Shown here piece by piece: positions 6,547-10,162 of a stretch of DNA of 10,162 nt. The stretch is from an uncultured Eubacteriales bacterium (GTDB lineage Bacteria; Bacillota; Clostridia; Oscillospirales; Oscillospiraceae). The notes under the pieces are model-generated. The model ran no database searches and was not told the DNA's origin. It worked only from the letters and a program-made list of their open reading frames with translations. Positions within the stretch are counted from its first letter, which is position 1; each line of letters begins with the position of its first letter. The stretch covers positions 1 through 10,162 of the forward strand of contig CAJLCS010000062.1 in the NCBI GenBank assembly GCA_905205195.1, in the 5' to 3' direction. A program made the translations under genes and the position numbers.

Positions 6547-6575
6547 TTGACAACGGTGTCTCGGTTTGCTATCAT
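6547..6575 (+). promoter_or_regulatory. Promoter of the gntR-ABC transporter operon
   Basis: A perfect TTGACA (6547-6552) is followed after 17 bp by TATCAT (6570-6575), a 5/6 match, preceded by TGC as in extended -10 promoters. This is the strongest promoter in the window. A strong promoter with an overlapping operator is typical of repressed operons. The reading frame is open upstream to the TTG of the -35 box, but that cannot be the translation start. Confidence 0.85.
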
Positions 6576-6602
6576 AACTGTGCTAACGCAATTAGTACAG
6601 TT
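6576..6602. promoter_or_regulatory. Probable GntR-family operator (27-bp inverted repeat)
   Basis: AACTGTGCTAA (6576-6586) and TTAGTACAGTT (6592-6602) form an inverted repeat with 10 of 11 positions matching and a 5-bp centre. It begins directly after the -10 box and covers the expected transcription start near 6582, so a bound dimer would block initiation. The adjacent downstream gene encodes a GntR-type regulator, so autorepression is the simplest reading. Confidence 0.78.
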
Positions 6603-6621
6603 AATCAGGGAGGTGCTGCGT

Positions 6622-6990
6622 ATGCAGCTGGATTTTCGTGACGCCCGGCCGATTTACAGCCAGATCATCGACAGTATCCGGGAGCAGATCGTCTCCGGCG
6701 TCCTGCGGCAGGGGGACCGGCTGCCCAGCGTCCGGGAGCTTGCCTGCCAGCTGACCATCAACCCCAATACCATCCAGCGGGCCTACCGGGAGCTGGAAAT
6801 GCAGGGCTGGATCGCTTCCGTCCCCGGGAAGGGCAGCTTCGTCTGCGGGATTCCCAGCGAACAGCAGCGGCAACGGCTGGAGCTGCTGGCCCAGTACGAC
6901 AAGCTGGGCCGGGACCTGCTGGCTCTCGGGCTGTCCCGGGACGATCTGATCGCCCACATCCAACAAGGAGGTGCTTCCGCTCATGCTTGA
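6622..6990 (+). CDS. YtrA-type GntR-family transcriptional regulator
   Basis: This 122-residue DNA-binding protein has the short architecture of the YtrA subfamily: a GntR winged helix-turn-helix at about residues 8-75 and only a brief C-terminal dimerisation helix pair, with no large ligand-binding domain. Characteristic GntR residues are visible: PIYSQIIDSIREQIVSG at 10-26, GDRLPSVRELA at 31-41, and NPNTIQRAYRELE at 47-59. The ATG at 6622 is 7 nt after GGGAGGT. Its stop codon overlaps the start of the ATPase gene (ATGCTTGA), so the two are translationally coupled. Regulators of this kind usually repress their own ABC transporter operon and respond to cell-wall-active compounds or other envelope signals; the inducer here is unknown. 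Confidence 0.92.
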   Translation: MQLDFRDARPIYSQIIDSIREQIVSGVLRQGDRLPSVRELACQLTINPNTIQRAYRELEMQGWIASVPGKGSFVCGIPSEQQRQRLELLAQYDKLGRDLLALGLSRDDLIAHIQQGGASAHA

Positions 6991-7864
6991 AGCCAGAGAA
7001 CTCGTCAAATCCTTCGGCGCCTTCCGGGCGCTGGACGGCCTGACCCTCACCGTCCCCGACGGCGCGGTTTACGGTCTGGTCGGCCCCAACGGCGCCGGAA
7101 AAACCACCGCCATCCGCCACCTGACCGGCGTGTTCCGCCCGGATTCCGGCAGCGTGACCTTCGGCGGACAGCCGGTGTTTGAAAATCCGGACGTAAAGGC
7201 CAGAATCGGCCTGATTCCGGACGAAATTTTCTTCTTCCCCTCCGCCACGCTGGAGGAAATGCACCGCTACTACTGCAGCGTCTATCCCGCCTTCGACGAC
7301 GGCCTGTACAAGCGCCTTGCCCCGGTTTTTTCCCTTCCGGCCAAAACACCGCTGCGGCGCTATTCCAAGGGAATGCAGAAGCAGGCCGCCTTCCAGCTGA
7401 CGGTGTGCATCCGGCCGGACCTGCTGATCCTCGACGAGCCGGTGGACGGGCTGGACCCGGTGATGCGGCGGCAGGTATGGAACCTGCTGCTGGCGGAGGT
7501 GTCCCAGCGGGGCGCCGCCGTGCTGATTTCCTCCCACAACCTGCGGGAGCTGGAGGATATCTGCGACCATGTGGGCATCATGAACCGCGGAAAAATGCTG
7601 CTGGAGCGGAGCCTTGCGGATATGCAGGGCAGCACCGTCAAGCTGCAGATCGTCGGCGACACGCCGCCGGGACTGAACGTGCTCCACGAAAGCGCCTCCG
7701 GGCGGCTGAAAACGCTGGTGGTCCGGGGCAGCGCCGAGGAGGTTGCCGCCCGGGCAAGCGCCGCCGCACCCACCTATTTCGACGTGCTGCCGCTGTCGCT
7801 GGAAGAAATATTTATCTACGAGCTGGGAGGTGCCGATTATGAAATCAAAGACATCCTTCTTTAA
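6983..7864 (+). CDS. ABC transporter ATP-binding protein (YtrB-like)
   Basis: This 293-residue ATPase would power the membrane protein encoded next. The nucleotide-binding domain occupies about residues 1-215. Walker A is GPNGAGKT at 34-41, the signature is YSKGMQKQ at 127-134 (SKGM replacing the usual SGGQ, as often seen in this branch), and Walker B is LLILDEP at 147-153 with Glu152 as the catalytic base. His185 in SSHNLREL is the switch histidine. The C-terminal tail (about 216-293) is a small accessory domain. The ATG at 6983 follows AAGGAGGT by 10 nt and overlaps the regulator's stop by 8 nt. The last 26 nt overlap the permease gene. Whether the complex exports a compound or acts in resistance sensing cannot be told from the sequence. 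Confidence 0.95.
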   Translation: MLEARELVKSFGAFRALDGLTLTVPDGAVYGLVGPNGAGKTTAIRHLTGVFRPDSGSVTFGGQPVFENPDVKARIGLIPDEIFFFPSATLEEMHRYYCSVYPAFDDGLYKRLAPVFSLPAKTPLRRYSKGMQKQAAFQLTVCIRPDLLILDEPVDGLDPVMRRQVWNLLLAEVSQRGAAVLISSHNLRELEDICDHVGIMNRGKMLLERSLADMQGSTVKLQIVGDTPPGLNVLHESASGRLKTLVVRGSAEEVAARASAAAPTYFDVLPLSLEEIFIYELGGADYEIKDILL

Positions 7865-9212
7865 CGCCGGTCTGTTCCGCAAGGACCTGACCCGCTTTGC
7901 CCCGGCCTGGAGTATTTATCTGGTGGGCTGCCTGCTGGTGCTGGTGAACACCGTGTCGGCCCAGGGCGGCAAAGCCTACGCCGTTCTCGCCACGCTGGAC
8001 AACACCGTGGGGCTGATGGCGCTGGTGAACCTGGGCTACGGCCTGCTCACCGCCCTGCTGCTGTTCGGCGATCTGTTCGTGCCCCGGCTGTGCTACGCCC
8101 TTCACGCCATGCCCCTGCGCCGGGAATGCCGGTTTTTCTCCCATCTGGCGGCGGGACTGTGCTTCAGCCTGGTGCCGAATCTGATCATTGCCCTGTTTCT
8201 GATGCCCGCCCTGACCTGGAACTGGGCCGCCGTCTTCGTCTGGCTGGCCGCCGTGACGACGGAATACCTGTTCTTCTTCGGCGTGGCGGTGCTGTGCGTG
8301 TTTCTCACCGGAAACCGGTTCGCCGCGGCGCTGGTGTACGGCCTGCTTCAGTTCGCGGAGCCGCTGGCCATGACCTTTGCGGAAACGCTCTATCTGCCGC
8401 TGCTGCCCGGTGTCCGGATGCCCGATCTGCCCATGAACCTGTGCCCCACCGCCCGCCTGCTGCTCAGCGACGGTAAAAGCTGCTTTTTGCGCTGGCGGGT
8501 GCCCGGGGTGGACTGCGACGGCAGCCTCTGGCCCTATCTTCTGATTCTGGGCGGCATTGCGCTGGTGCTGCTGGCGGTCAGCCTGCTGCTGTATCGCCGC
8601 CGGAAGCTGGAATGCGCCGGAGATTTCGCCGCTCTGCCCATTCTGCGGCCCGTGTTCTGCGTGGTATTCTCGCTGGCTGCCGCCACCGTGGCCCAGCTGT
8701 TCGGCGCGCTGTTTTTCTACCGGCAGTCCCTGAACCTGTTCACCGTGGCAGGCTTCGTGGTGGGCTTCTTCGGCGCCCAGATGCTGCTGCAGCGGCAGGT
8801 GAAGGTGTTCCAGCGCCGGACCGTCCTGCGGGAATACCAGTTTGACACGGATTCCGACATCGCCCGGACCGTCATCCGCTATGCCAGCGCCCCCGAAACG
8901 GTGCTGGGCTACACGGATTGGGCGGACTATTGCAGCCAGCTGCTGTTCGTGGACCTGGGGACGCAGTCCTATTCCGGAGAGGAAGCCCGGTCGCTGATGG
9001 AGGCCGTAAAGGCCGACTGCGAGGCCGGTTTGATGGCCCAGGAAACCTGGTGCCATCCGGATACCGGCAATGAAAAGGTCAGTCTCGTGTGGCTGTCCGT
9101 CTGCATTGAGCTGCCGGACGGCGAGACCGAGCACCGGGACGTGACCGTCTACCCGGACGCCGTCCAGACCATGGCATGGCTCCGGGACCACAACGCCTTC
9201 CAGGAGGAATAA
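7839..9212 (+). CDS. ABC transporter permease with soluble C-terminal domain
   Basis: This 457-residue integral membrane protein is the partner of the preceding ATPase. Hydrophobic segments lie at about residues 22-40, 55-78, 100-123, 130-157, 160-180, 230-252, 271-293 and 299-317, giving about eight helices. The MPLRRE stretch near 91-96, after the second helix, resembles the coupling region of ABC-2-like permeases of this type. Residues 318-457 are soluble and begin with a basic stretch (QRQVKVFQRRTVLREY). This fits the extra C-terminal domain found on permeases next to YtrA-type regulators (DUF6449-like, recalled and not checked). The ATG at 7839 is 8 nt after GGGAGG and overlaps the ATPase gene by 26 bp in another frame, showing translational coupling. 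An upstream in-frame extension from 7743 lies wholly inside the ATPase gene and is rejected. Confidence 0.88.
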   Translation: MKSKTSFFNAGLFRKDLTRFAPAWSIYLVGCLLVLVNTVSAQGGKAYAVLATLDNTVGLMALVNLGYGLLTALLLFGDLFVPRLCYALHAMPLRRECRFFSHLAAGLCFSLVPNLIIALFLMPALTWNWAAVFVWLAAVTTEYLFFFGVAVLCVFLTGNRFAAALVYGLLQFAEPLAMTFAETLYLPLLPGVRMPDLPMNLCPTARLLLSDGKSCFLRWRVPGVDCDGSLWPYLLILGGIALVLLAVSLLLYRRRKLECAGDFAALPILRPVFCVVFSLAAATVAQLFGALFFYRQSLNLFTVAGFVVGFFGAQMLLQRQVKVFQRRTVLREYQFDTDSDIARTVIRYASAPETVLGYTDWADYCSQLLFVDLGTQSYSGEEARSLMEAVKADCEAGLMAQETWCHPDTGNEKVSLVWLSVCIELPDGETEHRDVTVYPDAVQTMAWLRDHNAFQEE

Positions 9213-9220
9213 CCGAAAAC

Positions 9221-9272
9221 GTGCCGCCAGCCGGGTTACGCCGGTTGGCGGCACCATTTTACGTTTCTTTTT
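9221..9272 (+). terminator. Terminator of the gntR-ABC transporter operon
   Basis: GTGCCGCCAGCCGG (9221-9234) and CCGGTTGGCGGCAC (9241-9254) form a 14-bp stem with one G-T pair and a 6-nt loop. A T-rich tail follows (TTTT at 9257-9260 and TTTCTTTTT at 9264-9272). It starts 8 bp after the permease stop codon. Confidence 0.85.
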
Positions 9273-9284
9273 ACGCCATTGGGG

Positions 9285-9313
9285 TTGCGGATTTTTCATT
9301 TCCGGCTTATCCT
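9285..9313 (+). promoter_or_regulatory. Possible promoter of the 58-residue ORF
   Basis: TTGCGG (9285-9290) and TATCCT (9308-9313) are separated by 17 bp. Matches to consensus are only 3/6 and 4/6. Transcription would start near 9320, immediately before the ribosome binding site at 9324-9330. Confidence 0.35.
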
Positions 9314-9334
9314 CAAACCGAAAAGAGGTGCGCG

Positions 9335-9511
9335 ATGAAACGAAAACTTCTCTGCCTGCTTCTCGGCACGGTCACGCTGCTGCTCTGCGCCGGGCTTGGC
9401 TATCCGCTCCGGCCCTACCGCTTTGCCGATTTGCTCCCGAAACGCAGAAACGCCCAAAACCGTTTCCCGCTGTATAGTTTCGGGGCGATTTTGGGCGTTT
9501 TCTTTCGATAG
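9335..9511 (+). CDS. Small hydrophobic leader-like ORF, possibly a truncated secreted protein
   Basis: This is a 58-residue ORF whose ATG follows GAGGTG by 4 nt. Residues 1-22 (MKRKLLCLLLGTVTLLLCAG) form a convincing signal peptide or membrane anchor, and LLLCAG is lipobox-like only if the sites are read loosely. After GYPLRPYRFADLLPKRR the rest is encoded inside an inverted-repeat region (9436-9497), and the frame ends just after the hairpin's T tail. That overlap suggests the original coding sequence was cut near 9436 and the tail is fortuitous. The F-x-D-L stretch recalls the start of the mature part of small secreted proteins in this bacterial group, but this is a weak recollection. It could equally be a genuine short peptide. 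Confidence 0.4.
   Translation: MKRKLLCLLLGTVTLLLCAGLGYPLRPYRFADLLPKRRNAQNRFPLYSFGAILGVFFR
9451..9505 (+). terminator. Terminator-like hairpin at the end of the 58-residue ORF
   Basis: CGCCCAAAA (9451-9459) pairs perfectly with TTTTGGGCG (9489-9497), and CCCG/CGGG (9466-9469/9481-9484) can pair inside the loop. The T-rich tail TTTTCTTT (9498-9505) follows. A second possible stem, CCCGAAAC (9436-9443) with GTTTCGGG (9477-9484), interleaves with it. Confidence 0.55.
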
Positions 9512-9512
9512 G

Positions 9513-9566
9513 AGCGGCTTTGTTTTAGCGGCGGTATCCTTTACCGCCAACCATTCAAAAGCCGCT
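9513..9566. repeat. Nested inverted repeat (hairpin within hairpin)
   Basis: The outer arms AGCGGCTTT (9513-9521) and AAAGCCGCT (9558-9566) are perfect 9-bp complements. Inside them GGCGGTA (9530-9536) and TACCGCC (9542-9548) form a 7-bp stem with a 5-nt loop. No coding sequence is apparent. It could be a structured RNA, a palindromic element or the remnant of a small mobile element. Confidence 0.6.
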
Positions 9567-9580
9567 GTTTGTCGCTTCCG

Positions 9581-9615
9581 GGTAACAAAAAGCGCCGTAT
9601 TTCTACGACGCTTTT
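9581..9615 (-). terminator. Terminator of the wall-anchored surface protein gene
   Basis: AAAAGCGCCGTA (9588-9599) pairs with TACGACGCTTTT (9604-9615), giving 11 of 12 pairs and a 4-nt loop. It lies about 39 bp beyond the stop codon of the minus-strand surface protein gene, and on that strand the hairpin arm ends in T residues (plus 9587-9591). On the plus strand CTTTTGTTTT also makes it a possible terminator, so it may serve both directions. Confidence 0.65.
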
Positions 9616-9653
9616 GTTTTGCTCGGAAGATGGGGCAAGGGAACACTATTCCA

Positions 9654-10162
9654 TTATCTGTTGTACTTTTTCTTTCTACTGACAACCGTTGTGCCGATGG
9701 CTGCACCGCCGCTGATGAACAACAGGGCAATCCACAAAGCAAGGTTGCTTGTATCGCCGGTCTGCGGACTCTTATCGGATGTTCCCGGTTTGGTACTGGC
9801 AGGCTTTTTCTCAAGAGCAGCAATCGCATCTTCGATAGCCTTTGCCATCTTGTCTACTTCAGATTGCTCCGTAATATTTTTACCACGGACAACAGCCTTG
9901 ACAGCAGCTTCCACACCGGAGAAATCCTTGTAGTCATTCTTGTTTAGTGCATTTGCTTTGGCAATGGCTGCATCAACCTTTGTGTAATCAGCATCCTTGT
10001 ATTGCAGGGCAGCAATGGCATCTTCAATAGCCTTCGCCATTGCGTCAACTTCGCTCTGCTCAGTGATATTCTTGTCACGGACAACAGCATTGACGGCGGC
10101 TTCCACACCGGTGAAGTCCTTGTAGTTGTCCTTGTTCAGTGCGTTTGCTTTGGCAATAGCTT
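9654..10162 (-). CDS. Cell-wall-anchored surface protein with FIVAR-like repeats, C-terminal part (cut by right edge)
   Basis: The frame is open from the right window edge to a TAA at 9654-9656, about 168 residues. It carries two tandem 64-residue units rich in A, K, E and D, marked by AIAKANALNK, NYKDFTGVEAAV and KNITEQSEVD. They resemble FIVAR repeats, which are helical surface modules found in many Gram-positive adhesins and glycan-binding proteins. A short spacer (KPASTKPGTSDK) leads to the sorting signal SPQTGD (plus 9753-9770), then a hydrophobic segment (LALWIALLFISGGAAIGTTVV) and a basic tail (RKKKYNR). Sortase would cleave between T and G and attach the protein to peptidoglycan. SPQTG is a variant of LPXTG with Ser for Leu. 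Base composition is clearly lower in GC than the genes to the left. The start and catalytic or adhesive domains are outside the window. Confidence 0.9.
   Translation of the reverse strand, partial: AIAKANALNKDNYKDFTGVEAAVNAVVRDKNITEQSEVDAMAKAIEDAIAALQYKDADYTKVDAAIAKANALNKNDYKDFSGVEAAVKAVVRGKNITEQSEVDKMAKAIEDAIAALEKKPASTKPGTSDKSPQTGDTSNLALWIALLFISGGAAIGTTVVSRKKKYNR
9815..10162 (-). repeat. Tandem repeat encoding FIVAR-like modules, period 192 bp
   Basis: Matching stretches recur exactly 192 bp apart: TTCCACACCGG at 9909 and 10101, and CAGCAAT-GCATC at 9818 and 10010. This equals 64 codons. One complete unit and part of another are visible, and more copies may continue beyond the right edge. 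The copies differ mainly at third codon positions, so the array is not freshly duplicated. Confidence 0.8.

Noticed and set aside
4208..6550. A 780-codon open frame on the plus strand opposite the carboxypeptidase and phospholipase genes
   Set aside because: The opposite strand carries two complete enzymes with full catalytic motifs, good ribosome binding sites and promoters. The plus-strand product has no recognisable domain and is the GC-rich shadow.
6547..6621. N-terminal extension of the GntR regulator from a TTG at 6547
   Set aside because: The TTG is the first half of the TTGACA -35 box, and the extension covers the promoter and operator. The ATG at 6622 has a proper ribosome binding site and the usual GntR start.
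6983..9212. A complete antibiotic-export resistance system
   Set aside because: Regulator, ATPase and permease are clear, but nothing in the sequence shows the transported compound or a resistance function, so only the family is called.
7845..9299. A 484-codon open frame on the minus strand opposite the permease gene
   Set aside because: Its product is dominated by H, Q, G and R, and it runs across the operon terminator. The plus-strand permease has consistent membrane helices and translational coupling.
9436..9620. CRISPR array or integron attC site
   Set aside because: The stems differ in sequence and there are no regular direct repeats with spacers. No integrase or cas gene is present, and the arms do not match attC core sites.
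9619..9947. Plus-strand open frames opposite the surface protein gene
   Set aside because: They have no ribosome binding site or recognisable domain, and they lie opposite a well-supported sortase substrate.

Overview
The window is about 10 kb of GC-rich DNA (about 65% G+C by eye up to about 9250) with Gram-positive features. These are strong AGGAGG-type ribosome binding sites, a lipobox protein, a secreted D,D-carboxypeptidase, a short YtrA-type GntR regulator with an ABC transporter, and an SPQTG/LPXTG-type wall-anchored protein. This fits a high-GC gut member of the Clostridia (Oscillospiraceae-like). That assignment is an inference from style, not from a marker gene. No rRNA, tRNA, CRISPR array or transposase is visible.

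Left part (1-4153). A secreted protein of unknown function runs off the left edge on the minus strand. It is divergent from a large orphan solute-binding lipoprotein (family 5, peptide-binding type). Downstream, with its own promoter, lies a CapA/PgsA-like metallophosphatase-fold protein. It has no ATG, GTG or TTG at the expected start position and appears to begin at an ACG codon. A strong hairpin separates it from the next, convergent block.

Middle part (4187-6602). On the minus strand, in transcription order, are a patatin-like phospholipase, a 65-residue protein with nine cysteines, and a PBP5-type D-Ala-D-Ala carboxypeptidase. The hairpin between the first two contains the ribosome binding site of the cysteine-rich gene. 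The phospholipase is divergent from the gntR operon, and both have good promoters. An 11+5+11 inverted repeat just downstream of the gntR -10 box is a convincing autoregulatory operator.

Right part (6622-9272). A tightly coupled, overlapping operon encodes a YtrA-type GntR regulator, an ABC ATPase and an eight-helix permease with a soluble C-terminal domain. It ends in a 14-bp-stem terminator.

Right end (9285-10162). Base composition drops here. A 58-residue signal-peptide-like ORF, possibly a truncated remnant, runs into a cluster of interleaved and nested inverted repeats. Beyond it is the 3' end of a minus-strand wall-anchored surface protein with 64-residue FIVAR-like repeats and an SPQTG sorting signal.

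Taken together the genes are mostly cell-envelope functions: peptide capture, wall trimming, lipid hydrolysis, an envelope-stress-type ABC system and a surface protein. I see no clear, complete novel system. The best leads are the ACG start and altered metal motif of the CapA-like gene, the hairpin-embedded start of the cysteine-rich gene, and the inverted-repeat cluster at 9436-9615.
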